The notes beneath the pieces were generated by a model that saw only the letters and a program-made list of their open reading frames with translations, was not told the DNA's origin and did not search any database. Shown here piece by piece: positions 9,594 through 17,512 of a stretch of 64,000 nt of DNA; within the stretch, counting starts at the first letter, position 1; every line of letters begins with the position of its first letter. Origin of the DNA: Fructilactobacillus hinvesii (lineage in GTDB: Bacteria > Bacillota > Bacilli > Lactobacillales > Lactobacillaceae); contig NZ_CP097118.1 in NCBI RefSeq assembly GCF_024029435.1, forward strand, positions 434,001 to 498,000, written 5' to 3'. A program made the position numbers and the translations under genes.

Positions 9594-10217
9594 CTATGAG
9601 GGCACTGGGGTCTGATCAATCTCTGTTGGCGTTTGCTGCAACGCATTGTGGCCAAGGGCATACATTCCATCGTTTACAATCATTTCATGGACGTTATCTG
9701 TGGTGGGTTCAAAGTGAAATTGGAGCCCAATGATGTTATCGCCAATCAGGAAACTCTGGTTCTGGACTAAATCAGAACGAAACAGTAACTCAGCCTGATT
9801 GGGGAGGTCACAACAATCTTCGTGCCAATGTAAGGCGGTTAGTTGCTGGAGCAAAGCTGTGATTTTGTCACTTTGTAAGGAAACGGGAGCCCAGCTGACT
9901 TCCTTGGCGGGGGATTTAATCACCTGCTTGCTAAAGACCTCTGTAATTTGTTACTCCCTAAAGCAAGCACCAAAAATTGGTTTGTGAGCAGTAACGAGTT
10001 GTTGAATCAGCGTTTGCTCCTGCTTAATCCATGGAATTTCATCGGTGGGACTCATCGGCCCACCGAGAATTACCAACAGATTTGTTGTTGGAGCAGTGGG
10101 TAAAGTTCCAAACTGATCGGGATGGTAGACGTACAGATTTTAACCATGTTCGTCCGCCTAGTCCTTGATGGTACCAGGTCCCTTGTCTGAAGTGTGTTGT
10201 AAGACATTAATGCTCAT
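9594..10217 (-). pseudogene. Class I glutamine amidotransferase-like protein, inactivated by three stop codons
   Basis: One continuous frame from ATG 10217 (GAGGG upstream) to TAG at 9594 reads as a glutamine amidotransferase (GMP synthase-like) protein: LGGPMSPTDEIPW, FGACF at the nucleophile elbow with Cys, LTALHWHED and LQFHFEP with the catalytic His and Glu. The frame is broken by TAG at 10158-10160 (probably an old Trp codon), TAA at 10140-10142 (probably Tyr) and TAA at 9951-9953 just after the nucleophile. No frameshift is needed. Translation could restart at the GTG at 9923, but that fragment lacks the nucleophile, so the gene is dead. Confidence 0.85.
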
Positions 10218-10373
10218 TGTGATTCCCTCTTTTTACGTCAATCTTTAGGGGTTATCATGCCAGCTTATGCCAAAAAGAAAAGCATTCAGAACCAGGGACG
10301 GGGCTGGGGCGGCTTATAATTAAGCAGGTTGGATAACGAACAATCGGTTTGATTAATAAAGTGAGTGATGACA

Positions 10374-10619
10374 ATGATTTTCTTAGTTAGTTATAGTTGG
10401 GTGATTATTTTTAAAAAGGTAGTGTATCTCTTACAGCACGGGTTAACTGGGGGTCGTAGTCTGGTAGTCTTGGCAACGCTCCTGGTCACGGTACTCGTGG
10501 TCGGGGTGTATTTTTGGGCCCGGCACAGTCAACAAGAAAATAGTCAGACGCTTGCCCGGATTGTGGGACGGACCGGGTCAATTATCAAACGGATGATGGA
10601 GTGGTTACCGTTTAAGTAG
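10374..10619 (+). CDS. Small hypothetical membrane protein
   Basis: About 81 residues, with two hydrophobic segments (the N-terminal one and one around LATLLVTVLVVGVYFWA) and a basic C-terminal tail. I do not recognise a family. The start is uncertain: GTG 10365, ATG 10368 and ATG 10374 are in frame and only a weak GTGAG precedes them. TATAAT at 10315-10320 lacks a good -35. It ends just before a strong bidirectional terminator, which supports a real gene. The 147 bases between it and the upstream pseudogene hold nothing else I can name. Confidence 0.5.
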   Translation: MIFLVSYSWVIIFKKVVYLLQHGLTGGRSLVVLATLLVTVLVVGVYFWARHSQQENSQTLARIVGRTGSIIKRMMEWLPFK

Positions 10620-10632
10620 CTGTCCATGGTGC

Positions 10633-10677
10633 AAACTAAAACCCGCTGGGTAATCATAATCCAGCGGGTTTTAGTTT
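10633..10677. terminator. Bidirectional terminator
   Basis: 17-base arms 10633-10649 and 10661-10677 form a perfect stem between two converging small membrane genes. Confidence 0.9.
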
Positions 10678-10888
10678 AGCGCTGGGCTAACCACGCCCAG
10701 AGCAATTGAATAACTAACAAAACAAAGAAAAAAGCGGTTAGGATTCCCCAAGTAATTACCTTTAAAGTAGGTGATTGATAAACCCCAGCTCCGTCAGTTT
10801 TTCGCAGGAAAATGAGAATGGTTAGTCCGACGTAGGCAAGTAATTCAATCATGGAAACGATTTTCCAGCTGCGTGATTGCTTTTTCAT
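10676..10888 (-). CDS. Small hypothetical membrane protein (two TM)
   Basis: A 70-residue protein with a basic start (MKKQSRSWK) and two hydrophobic helices separated by a short polar loop. The start is set by AGGAG seven bases before the ATG. The stop lies in the right arm of the terminator shared with the converging gene. No family was recognised. It stands alone, 55 bases from the end of the pseudouridine synthase gene's coding region on the same strand and upstream of it. Confidence 0.65.
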   Translation of the reverse strand: MKKQSRSWKIVSMIELLAYVGLTILIFLRKTDGAGVYQSPTLKVITWGILTAFFFVLLVIQLLWAWLAQR

Positions 10889-10943
10889 GTTTAACTCCTA
10901 TCTGAAAAAAATTATTAATGGATTAATAATATCAAATAAATCA

Positions 10944-11834
10944 TTAGTTTTCAATTGGAGTTTTCATCTCCGGCGGCAACGGGGCTGTTACGGTTAGTGG
11001 CTGGTTAAAAAAGGGAGTCCGCATTTGCACCCGCCACGAATGGAGTTTCATTGCAGCCCCAACTTCGACCTGGGGATCATACAGGGGATCATTTTGGACG
11101 GGGTGACCTAGTAATGAAAAATGAACCCGAATCTGGTGGGTCCGACCGGTTTCCAGTCGAACTGCTAGTAAGCTAGCCTTCGTCGTCGTTTGTAACGTGC
11201 GATAATGAGTTACGGCGGGTTGAGCGTCCGGTCCATTGACCTGACGTTTCCGTTGATCATGGGGGTTACGACCAATTGGAGCCCTAATGATTCCACTGGC
11301 GGCGGGGAGCCGACCACGAACCCAGACGAGGTATTCGCGCCGAATTTGTTTTTCCCGAATCATTTTGGTGAGGATGGGAACCGCGGCCGGACTTTTGCCC
11401 AATAAGAGTGCTCCGCTGGTTTCTTGATCGAGGCGATGAATCATGTAGATGGGTTGTGGGGCAAATTGTGCCGCCACTCCGTTTAAAACGGCCCCGGTTT
11501 CGCCCAGTTGGTTGGCGTGGGTCTTCAGTCCCCGCGGTTTATTGACAACGATAAAATCAGCATTTTCAAACAAAATGGGAATGTGGAGGTGAGGGTCTAA
11601 CAAAGTGTTAGGAAACGGATTACGAAAGTCGGTGGGAAGAAAGGTTAAACTGACGTGGTCCTTTGCTTGCAACCAGGTGTTCATGGGGTGATACCGCTCG
11701 TTAATGAGAACTCGTCGATTTCTGCGGAGGTCGCCAATTAGGCGCTTCGGGAGCTGCAACTGGTGTTGTAAAAAGGCACGAAGTGGTTGGTCTACTGCGG
11801 CTGAAGTGACGGATAAATCGTAATGCCACTGCAT
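10944..11834 (-). CDS. RluA/RluD-family pseudouridine synthase
   Basis: A 296-residue RNA pseudouridine synthase. The catalytic motif HRLDQETSG has its aspartate at residue 136, and the RTHQIRVH motif lies near residue 230. An N-terminal S4-like region (about residues 14-70, with RLIGDLRRNRRVLINE) would bind RNA. The exact site modified (23S rRNA or tRNA) cannot be told among RluA/C/D paralogues. The start is ATG behind AAGGAG. It is followed by a terminator shared with the usp gene region. Confidence 0.9.
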   Translation of the reverse strand: MQWHYDLSVTSAAVDQPLRAFLQHQLQLPKRLIGDLRRNRRVLINERYHPMNTWLQAKDHVSLTFLPTDFRNPFPNTLLDPHLHIPILFENADFIVVNKPRGLKTHANQLGETGAVLNGVAAQFAPQPIYMIHRLDQETSGALLLGKSPAAVPILTKMIREKQIRREYLVWVRGRLPAASGIIRAPIGRNPHDQRKRQVNGPDAQPAVTHYRTLQTTTKASLLAVRLETGRTHQIRVHFSLLGHPVQNDPLYDPQVEVGAAMKLHSWRVQMRTPFFNQPLTVTAPLPPEMKTPIEN

Positions 11835-11856
11835 AAAATTACTCCTTGTGGTTACG

Positions 11857-11888
11857 AAAAACCGACCACAAAACTGTGGTCGGTTTTT
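11857..11888. terminator. Hairpin terminator, usp side
   Basis: 14-base arms 11857-11870 and 11875-11888 with A/T flanks. It ends the usp transcript read on the minus strand. Confidence 0.85.
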
Positions 11889-11900
11889 TAAAAGCTGTGA

Positions 11901-12341
11901 TTATTTAACGATTAAAACGTCTGGTTTAGCACTTCGGATGACATAACTCGTAACTGATCCCACCACCAGTTGTTCTACAGCAGATAAACCAGTGGCACCC
12001 ATCACGATTAAATCGTCTTGGTGGTCTTTGGGGAATTCATGCGCAATAATCCGTTTAGGATTACCAAACCGCATGTGAATGGAAACATCAGTTAAACCAT
12101 TTTTCACGGCTGTTTGCTTGAGTGTTTCCAAAATTTCCTTGGTTTGATCAGTTAGTTTGTACACTGTATCAGCAGAGACTGCATTCCCGTAGTTTCGGTT
12201 AAATTGCGTCACTTGAATGACGTTTAAAATGTCCAAATGACTGTTGTTTTGTTTTGCTAACTCAATGGCTCGGTTTAAAACCGGCATCGTGTCTTCGCCG
12301 CCGTCTACAGGAGCTAGGATCCGTTTGTAATTTTCTGTCAT
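11901..12341 (-). CDS. Universal stress protein UspA family
   Basis: A 146-residue single Usp domain with the nucleotide-binding signature G-A-T-G, nine residues, then G-S near the C-terminus (GATGLSAVEQLVVGS), so an ATP-binding type. The N-terminal RILAPVDGGED strand and loop is typical. The start is taken as ATG 12341 after GGGGTG; a GTG at 12350 is also in frame but overlaps that sequence. It is a cytoplasmic stress or energy-limitation factor; the precise function is unknown for this family. It is monocistronic and divergent from the leader-peptide operon beginning near 12479. Confidence 0.88.
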   Translation of the reverse strand: MTENYKRILAPVDGGEDTMPVLNRAIELAKQNNSHLDILNVIQVTQFNRNYGNAVSADTVYKLTDQTKEILETLKQTAVKNGLTDVSIHMRFGNPKRIIAHEFPKDHQDDLIVMGATGLSAVEQLVVGSVTSYVIRSAKPDVLIVK

Positions 12342-12443
12342 TACGATCACCCCATCATTCTATTTACTCAACTATACCATTTTTTCGCCCACTTGACACG
12401 CTATGTGGGGGTCAATTCGTCCAGAAAAGATTTAAAAAAGGGT

Positions 12444-12472
12444 TTGACAATTATGAGCGACCGTGCTTAAAT
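12444..12472 (+). promoter_or_regulatory. Promoter of the hydroxyacid dehydrogenase/aminotransferase operon
   Basis: TTGACA (12444-12449), a 17-base spacer and TTAAAT (12467-12472). The predicted start near 12479 leaves room for a ribosome binding site and the leader peptide. Confidence 0.8.
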
Positions 12473-12502
12473 GAGAACAACTCAAAAGAGAGGAATTTAC
12501 TA

Positions 12503-12565
12503 ATGAAGAACCAAGCTTACAAAACAAATCGTCGTTCCATTTTAGTCATTGCGTTTGTCTCCTAA
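12503..12565 (+). CDS. Leader peptide rich in Ile/Leu/Val (attenuator)
   Basis: A 20-codon frame behind AGAGAGG (spacing about 9). The peptide has a basic front (K, K, R, R) and ends SILVIAFVS, with five of its last nine residues branched-chain. It sits between a consensus promoter and a terminator placed 42 bases before the next gene. The bases of its Thr-Asn-Arg region (12524-12533) are perfectly complementary to 12583-12592 downstream. I read it as a regulatory leader whose translation senses branched-chain aminoacyl-tRNA supply. Function is inferred from architecture. Confidence 0.72.
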   Translation: MKNQAYKTNRRSILVIAFVS

Positions 12566-12582
12566 TCGGGAATCTACGCAGG

Positions 12583-12692
12583 GACGATTTGTTAGTGCTC
12601 AGCTAGATTCACCAAGTGACTGTAGCTGAGCGGTTCTTCTACAATAATTAATTTCAGAAGAAACGATGAAAAGCTCGCTACCAGTTCACGTT
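12583..12692 (+). promoter_or_regulatory. Attenuator alternative stems (branched-chain leader)
   Basis: Segment 12583-12592 pairs (10 bp) with the leader coding region 12524-12533. GCTCAGCTA (12597-12605) pairs perfectly with TAGCTGAGC (12623-12631). That same TAGCTGAGC can instead pair with GCTCGCTA (12673-12680) in the terminator's left arm, with one bulged base. These are mutually exclusive folds, as expected for a transcription attenuator. Confidence 0.65.
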
Positions 12693-12707
12693 GGTAGTGA
12701 GCTTTTT
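12669..12707 (+). terminator. Attenuator terminator before the hydroxyacid dehydrogenase gene
   Basis: Left arm 12669-12683 and right arm from 12692 form a long stem followed by five T, ending 43 bases before the structural gene start. It therefore terminates inside the leader rather than after a gene. Confidence 0.85.
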
Positions 12708-12749
12708 GTTTAGGTTGGTAATTCGTGTTAGCTAGAGGAGGAATTTTAG

Positions 12750-13709
12750 ATGCGCTATGGAGTTATTGGTGCTGGTGCGATGGGATACCGGTATGGAGTT
12801 TTACTACAGGAAAAGGCGGGGATTCCAGTCGATTTTATCGAAACTTGGGATCCCAACCGCGAACAAGTCCAAAAGCAGGGTGGAGTGTACGTCTCGCGGG
12901 ATCACGAAAATCGACATCTAGTTCCAATTAACATTTATGCTCCAGAAGATTACCACGGTCATCCAGACGTTTGGATTGTCTTTAAAAAGCAAATGCAACT
13001 AGCCGATGAATTAGAACGGGATGCAGCTGCGGGACTTTTCCACCCTGATCAGTACGTCTTTTCGGCCATGAACGGTTTAGGCCATTTTGAAAAGTTAGCT
13101 CAGTATTTTAATCCGGATCAGATGTTGGCGGGAACGGCCATGATTGCGACCGTATTAAACGGCCCCGGTGATGTGGATTTTATGGGACCAGAAAACGGTG
13201 AAGCCATGCACATGGCTCCCTATAATGACCAGGCACCTGACGAAACCATGGAAGAGATTTACGCCGACTTTCAACGGGCTACCCTAGGCCCAGAAATGTG
13301 TGGCAATTGGTTGGGAATGTGTTTAACCAAGGTGGCGTTTAACGCCGTCTGCAATACGTTATGTACGATGTTTGAGATTAACATGGGGCAATTTGGCTCC
13401 TATCCTGGGGCCGCTGAGATGGCAGAACAGCTCTTCAACGAGGCCCATGATGCAGCGGCACGGGCGGGAATTAAAATGATTGAAGACCGCGGGCAACAGG
13501 TGCAAAGCGTGTTAGATTCCTGCGTCAAGCTGAAGTACCACTATCCATCCATGTACCAAGACTTTTCCAAGGGCCGCCCGACGGAGGTCGATTACATCAA
13601 CGGTTACATCGCCCGGTTGGGCCGGAAAAATGATTATCCGTGTCGAACCCATGAATTTGTAACTCACGAAGTCCATCTGGCTGAACAAATGCGCCAATAC
13701 CGAAACTAA
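12750..13709 (+). CDS. Ketopantoate reductase-family oxidoreductase, probable D-2-hydroxyacid dehydrogenase
   Basis: A 319-residue protein with a Rossmann GxGAMG motif at residues 7-12 and the two-domain ApbA/PanE layout, including the helical C-terminal domain with a conserved Lys segment (CLTKVAFNAVCN). In lactic acid bacteria, PanE-type enzymes commonly reduce branched-chain 2-ketoacids to D-2-hydroxyacids, and D-mandelate dehydrogenases belong to the same family. The start is ATG 12750 behind AGAGGAGG. It forms an operon with an aminotransferase 17 bases downstream and lies behind a leader peptide rich in Ile/Leu/Val. This context favours branched-chain hydroxyacid/ketoacid interconversion over pantothenate synthesis. 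Confidence 0.8.
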   Translation: MRYGVIGAGAMGYRYGVLLQEKAGIPVDFIETWDPNREQVQKQGGVYVSRDHENRHLVPINIYAPEDYHGHPDVWIVFKKQMQLADELERDAAAGLFHPDQYVFSAMNGLGHFEKLAQYFNPDQMLAGTAMIATVLNGPGDVDFMGPENGEAMHMAPYNDQAPDETMEEIYADFQRATLGPEMCGNWLGMCLTKVAFNAVCNTLCTMFEINMGQFGSYPGAAEMAEQLFNEAHDAAARAGIKMIEDRGQQVQSVLDSCVKLKYHYPSMYQDFSKGRPTEVDYINGYIARLGRKNDYPCRTHEFVTHEVHLAEQMRQYRN

Positions 13710-13726
13710 AAAGAGAGGTTAAAATT

Positions 13727-14914
13727 ATGTCATTCCATTATTCAAACTGTGTTCCCAAAGGTGATAGTAACGCTACCGAAGATATCTTAAAAGCTGCTGC
13801 TAATCCGAAGGTGATTTCCTTTGCCGGCGGATTACCGGCTCCAGAATTATTTCCAGTGGCAGCCGTAAAAAAGGCCACCGATAAGGTATTTGACCAATTT
13901 GGACAGCAAGTGCTCCAGTATGCCGGAGCGCTGGGCTATTCCAAACTCCGCGAGCAAATTGCTGCAATCATGAAAACCCGACAGGTGAACACGACGGCCG
14001 ATCACATTGCGATTGCGACTGGTTCACAGCAAGCAATTGACCTAGTTGCCAAAATGTTAATTAACCCCGGAGACGTAGTCTTAGTGGAAGATCCTACTTA
14101 CCTTGCGGCCTTAGATGTTTTCCGTTCTTACGGAGCCCATCTAATTGGAGTTGAAATGGACGATGACGGAATGCGAATGGATGATCTGCAGCAGAAGTTA
14201 GCAGATTATCCGGAGGCTAAGTTTATCTACACGGTGCCAAACTTCCAAAACCCGACCGGGCGAACGATGACGGCGGCACGACGCCAGGAAATGGTGAAAT
14301 TAACCCATGCTGCGGGAGTTCCCATTGTTGAAGATGATCCTTATGGAGCCATCCGTTACGCCGGAGAGACCGTTCCCCCCATCAAACACTTCGATCACCA
14401 CGGAGAAGTGGTTTCCATTAGTTCGTTTTCGAAGATGCTAGCCCCTGGCCTGCGGATTGGGTGGTTAACGGCTGATCCCGCTTTCTTACAGAAGTACACG
14501 TTATTGAAACAAAATGCCGACCTGCATACCGATAACTTGACGCAGTACATCATTTCGCAATTCTTGATGGACGAGGACCTTCCTGCCCACATTAAGAAGA
14601 TTACGGATGTGTACGAACACCGGGCCAAGTTAATGCTGGCTGAAATTGACCACGAATTTCCGGCAGACGTGTACCACAGTCAACCTGAAGGTGGGATGTT
14701 TATTTGGGTGCAAGTTCCTGGGGGCATTGACAGTGATGAATTAGCCAAACGGTGTTTGGAAGCCAACGTGGCCGTTGTTCCTGGCTCTGCCTTCTATTCT
14801 GGTAAAGCTGAACCTGGGACATTCCGCTTGAACTTCTCTAACATGAACGACGACCAAATCAAGGTCGGCATCAAACGGATTGCTAAGGTAATCAACGAGT
14901 TAGGCACGAACTAA
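13727..14914 (+). CDS. PLP-dependent aminotransferase, class I (LysN/ARO8-like)
   Basis: A 395-residue fold-type I aminotransferase. The PLP lysine is K236 in SISSFSKMLAPG; NPTG is at 175-178 and DDPYGAIRY (203-211) carries the pyridine-binding Asp and Tyr. The closest family is the 2-aminoadipate/aromatic/branched-chain transaminase group (ARO8/KAT-like), which is broad in specificity. It is the second gene of the leader-controlled operon. With the upstream dehydrogenase it would link 2-hydroxyacid, 2-ketoacid and amino acid. If the leader responds to branched-chain starvation, the pair may make these amino acids from keto- or hydroxyacids, which is an inference. Confidence 0.88.
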   Translation: MSFHYSNCVPKGDSNATEDILKAAANPKVISFAGGLPAPELFPVAAVKKATDKVFDQFGQQVLQYAGALGYSKLREQIAAIMKTRQVNTTADHIAIATGSQQAIDLVAKMLINPGDVVLVEDPTYLAALDVFRSYGAHLIGVEMDDDGMRMDDLQQKLADYPEAKFIYTVPNFQNPTGRTMTAARRQEMVKLTHAAGVPIVEDDPYGAIRYAGETVPPIKHFDHHGEVVSISSFSKMLAPGLRIGWLTADPAFLQKYTLLKQNADLHTDNLTQYIISQFLMDEDLPAHIKKITDVYEHRAKLMLAEIDHEFPADVYHSQPEGGMFIWVQVPGGIDSDELAKRCLEANVAVVPGSAFYSGKAEPGTFRLNFSNMNDDQIKVGIKRIAKVINELGTN

Positions 14915-14995
14915 CTGCTTTTCCAACTGTTCTTTTTAAGGCCGACAATAGTCAGGATCACTGAAATTCGGTATACTGAAAGAACAAAGGATGGG

Positions 14996-15409
14996 ATGGC
15001 AATGAAATTTAAACGGCTCAACGGGTGGACCTTGTTAACGTTAGGCTTATTTTTGGGTGGAAACGCCTTATTAAGTTTGGCAGTTTTTCATAGTGACATG
15101 GCAACCTTTTGGCGTTCTGAAATCGCAGCGGTTGTGATGGTGCTGGTTCCATTAGCGGTTTCTTGGTTTGGGATTCGCATCGGACTCTACGTGCTAGCGC
15201 TCGTTCAAGCTCTGTACGTGGTCGGCTACTGTAATGCGATTTACCGCCTATTCCAGCTTCCCCATCTGACTTGGCCATTGCGAATTGGGAGTTTAGTCTT
15301 CGTGGTGGTCGCATTAGGAGCATTGTTGTACTGGTTCCGGTTAGCTTGGCAAGCCCGTCAAGCTCTGACCCAGGAACGGGTGCAACGGTACCTAAAATTC
15401 AGAAAATAG
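14996..15409 (+). CDS. Hypothetical four-TM membrane protein
   Basis: A 137-residue protein with four hydrophobic segments (about residues 12-30, 40-60, 62-82 and 95-117) and a basic C-terminal tail. I do not recognise the family. AAAGG (14986-14990) precedes ATG 14996, and a second in-frame ATG at 15002 is possible. TATACT (14972-14977) upstream may be its -10 box. It is followed 11 bases later by an unrelated acidic protein gene, probably in the same operon. Confidence 0.7.
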   Translation: MAMKFKRLNGWTLLTLGLFLGGNALLSLAVFHSDMATFWRSEIAAVVMVLVPLAVSWFGIRIGLYVLALVQALYVVGYCNAIYRLFQLPHLTWPLRIGSLVFVVVALGALLYWFRLAWQARQALTQERVQRYLKFRK

Positions 15410-15420
15410 CGAGGAATTCC

Positions 15421-15891
15421 ATGAAAATTGATGAAAATGAATTTGTAACGGAAGCGGAAGCCGTCACGTACGCCCAAAAGACGATCACTGTCTCCCTGGC
15501 AGAGCTAAGTGAGCAGACGGAACCCACGATTCAACCATTGGTCCAGTTTCTAGAAGCGGCGATTAATTCGGATAAACTAGCGAGTGCCAACCTGCAGGTC
15601 AACGATGCTGAGGTGTTGATCCAGTTACAAACGTCGATCATTAACCTGCCGTTGACTTACGGGAAGAACATTCACAAGATTATGGTAGACGATGGTGAAG
15701 TGGATGTGAATGTCTACATGATCATCACGGCGCCAGAAATTAATCGTTCTAAACTTTGGATTGATGAATTGATGGCGGCGGACCAGCTGGTTGCTAATCC
15801 AGAACAAGCCTTGCGACAGTTTACGGACTGGGTGGAAGCGCAACTGACAACGTTAGCGGAAAACCAGGCGGAAGCTGCGGAAGCAGACTAG
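15421..15891 (+). CDS. Hypothetical acidic cytoplasmic protein
   Basis: A 156-residue acidic protein without membrane segments or signal. The middle region (about 85-105) reads like a small beta-rich domain, and the C-terminus is a charged helix rich in E and A. The start is ATG 15421, six bases after GAGGA; the longer open frame begins inside the upstream gene and is not supported. Probably cotranscribed with the four-TM protein. The family was not recognised; a resemblance to small secretion- or stress-associated DUF proteins of lactobacilli would need a profile search. Confidence 0.7.
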   Translation: MKIDENEFVTEAEAVTYAQKTITVSLAELSEQTEPTIQPLVQFLEAAINSDKLASANLQVNDAEVLIQLQTSIINLPLTYGKNIHKIMVDDGEVDVNVYMIITAPEINRSKLWIDELMAADQLVANPEQALRQFTDWVEAQLTTLAENQAEAAEAD

Positions 15892-15908
15892 CTAATTTGC
15901 GATCAAGC

Positions 15909-15917
15909 TGTTATAAT
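15909..15917 (+). promoter_or_regulatory. Extended -10 promoter of the orphan RNA
   Basis: TG-T-TATAAT, an extended -10 element (TATAAT at 15912-15917) with no good -35. It lies 18 bases after the preceding stop codon. Transcription should start near 15924. Confidence 0.65.
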
Positions 15918-15923
15918 AAAGAT

Positions 15924-16086
15924 ATGCGACGAGCCGCATAAGCATAGCTTATGATGGGAACCACGTTAACTGCCGAATTGCAGGTGGTTTGACTAGGCGG
16001 TGATGTGAACACCGACCTAGTCCGCTTGGGAAACTAAGTGCCGAACTGAAAAACGCCTCTGATGATAAAATCAGAGGCGTTTTTTT
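15924..16086 (+). ncRNA. Candidate structured small RNA, family not recognised
   Basis: About 160 nucleotides between an extended -10 promoter and a strong terminator, with no reading frame and with the next gene pointing the opposite way, so it is not a 5' leader. Hairpins in order: CATAAGC/GCTTATG with a 3-base loop; AACCAC/GTGGTT enclosing CTGC/GCAG; GACTAGG/CCTAGTC enclosing CGGTG/CACCG (perfect 12-bp rod); CGCTT/AAGTG with a GGGAAAC-containing loop; then the terminator. TGCCGAA occurs twice. It does not look like 6S, SRP, tmRNA or RNase P RNA. A 5' end near 15924 is inferred. Confidence 0.6.
16050..16086 (+). terminator. Terminator of the orphan RNA
   Basis: 14-bp perfect stem (16050-16063 with 16070-16083) followed by T residues. 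The A-rich left flank may also let it serve the converging gene. Confidence 0.92.
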
Positions 16087-16101
16087 GTGCTGTTATTATT
16101 G

Positions 16102-16635
16102 TTAATTTTTGAGGTAGTCGGCCTGAGTTAAGCCCATGTAGTGAACATCCCGATAGGCTCCCGCCGCAAAGAATTGCTCCTTAATCGTGCCTTCGATTTG
16201 AAACCCAAATTTTTGGTAGATGTGTAGTGCCGGAGCGTTCTCCACGTCTACGTAGAGATAGAGTTTGTGCAGGTTCAACTGGGTGAAGGATAACCGCAAT
16301 AGTTGCTGCATGGCAGCTTGCGCGTAGCCGTGCCCGTTTTCGTTATCTAACAGGGTAATTTCAAATTCACCGACCCGGGCTACGGGGTCCAAGTCGATGA
16401 TTTCGACCAAGCCCACCCCGTGCTGAGGTAGCTGAGTCGTTTGAATGGTTTGACTGACAATTTGTTTATCAGTGGTGTGCTGTTTTAAAAAGTCAGTGAC
16501 GTCATTGGCACCCAGTAACGGGGGCTGGAACCAGAACCGTTGGGTACTAGTCTGTTGAAATAATTTTTGGATCAAAGCGTAATCAGCGGAATCAGTTGTC
16601 AGTGGTTGTAAAAAGATGGAAGCTGAGTGGGTCAT
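16102..16635 (-). CDS. GNAT family N-acetyltransferase (RimJ/RimL-like)
   Basis: A 177-residue acetyltransferase. The acetyl-CoA-binding region (motif A) is around NGHGYAQAAMQQLLRLSF, followed by LNLHKLYLYVDVENAPALHIYQKFGF, the RimJ/RimL/SpeG-type motif B. The substrate is probably a protein N-terminus or a small amine, not determinable. It is the last gene of a minus-strand group (XRE regulator, methyltransferase, GNAT) with 10 bases between this gene and the methyltransferase, so cotranscription is likely. Confidence 0.85.
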   Translation of the reverse strand: MTHSASIFLQPLTTDSADYALIQKLFQQTSTQRFWFQPPLLGANDVTDFLKQHTTDKQIVSQTIQTTQLPQHGVGLVEIIDLDPVARVGEFEITLLDNENGHGYAQAAMQQLLRLSFTQLNLHKLYLYVDVENAPALHIYQKFGFQIEGTIKEQFFAAGAYRDVHYMGLTQADYLKN

Positions 16636-16645
16636 GGCAGTTCTC

Positions 16646-17491
16646 CTATTTAACTAAGTAGACGCGGTCGTCAATCAAATCAAAGTGGGGTAAATACTGG
16701 TTGAGTTTTTTAATTCCAGGATCATCCACAAACTCGGCATGTTGCCAAAAGGCCGGGGAATTCGTCGCCCCGTCTTTTTCGCCAATCACAATCAGCTGGA
16801 CCAGATTCCCGTCATTGCGGATGGCAGTGAGCAACTCATCATCAACGGGGACGCCATCGGGGGACCAACTCATGATGATGTAGTCCACCTGATCTTTGTA
16901 TTTTTCGTAAGCATCTAGGGCACTCAGTTTTTCAATCGGGGTCACTTGGTGCTTGCCGGTTTCATTTTCCCTTTGCCATTCGAGGCTATCAGTGCCAATT
17001 ACATTGGCCTTTTGGTCACGCAGTCCCTTGGTGATGTAGCCGTTGCCGGCCATCACTTCTAAGGCGGGTTTTCCGTCTAGATATTTAGCTAGCTGCTGGG
17101 TGAAAGATGACGAAATGTAGGCCCACATGCCGTAGTGGTCTTCTAGATAATCCCGAAACGAGCGCAGGTCTTTGTCAACTTGGGGGAGCAGGTTAGAAAT
17201 CCGGTCCCACTCTTGGTCCCCGTTCGGATCACCCATAGCAAACCGCTCATTAACCCGTTGGTAGAGACGGTCTTGAATGTCCTCTGGTAACGTGAGGTTT
17301 GGAATGTCTTGCGGAAGGTGTCCCGCCTGTAGGAGTTGATCGGCCATGAGGGCGTGGTTCAACAGAAATTTAACCTCTGGATAGTGGTTAAAGGCCGCTC
17401 GATCCGCCTGCAAGCGTTGGATGTAGGCTGGAGTCTGATTCTGGTGGGGATGATTTTTTTGAAAGTTCTTTAAAAGTTGTTTGCGTTTCAT
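16646..17491 (-). CDS. SAM-dependent methyltransferase-like protein
   Basis: A 281-residue protein with a Rossmann methyltransferase core from about residue 135. Motif I reads ALEVMAGNGYITKGL, then VIGTDSLEW (acidic end of strand 2) and YIIMSWSPDG (motif IV region). The first half is helical, charged and without a known domain. The target is unknown. It sits between an XRE regulator (21 bases upstream) and a GNAT acetyltransferase (10 bases downstream) in what looks like a three-gene unit. Confidence 0.75.
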   Translation of the reverse strand: MKRKQLLKNFQKNHPHQNQTPAYIQRLQADRAAFNHYPEVKFLLNHALMADQLLQAGHLPQDIPNLTLPEDIQDRLYQRVNERFAMGDPNGDQEWDRISNLLPQVDKDLRSFRDYLEDHYGMWAYISSSFTQQLAKYLDGKPALEVMAGNGYITKGLRDQKANVIGTDSLEWQRENETGKHQVTPIEKLSALDAYEKYKDQVDYIIMSWSPDGVPVDDELLTAIRNDGNLVQLIVIGEKDGATNSPAFWQHAEFVDDPGIKKLNQYLPHFDLIDDRVYLVK

Positions 17492-17512
17492 AAAATTAGT
17501 TGTCCTGTTGGT

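Noticed and set aside
9594..10217. Stop-codon recoding or read-through of the amidotransferase
   Set aside because: Both TAG and TAA occur, at three sites with no shared context, and neighbouring genes use these codons as normal stops.
15892..16101. 6S, SRP or tmRNA identity for the orphan RNA
   Set aside because: No long closed rod with a central bubble (6S), no GGAA-tetraloop SRP hairpin, no tag frame or alanine acceptor (tmRNA). Left as unrecognised.
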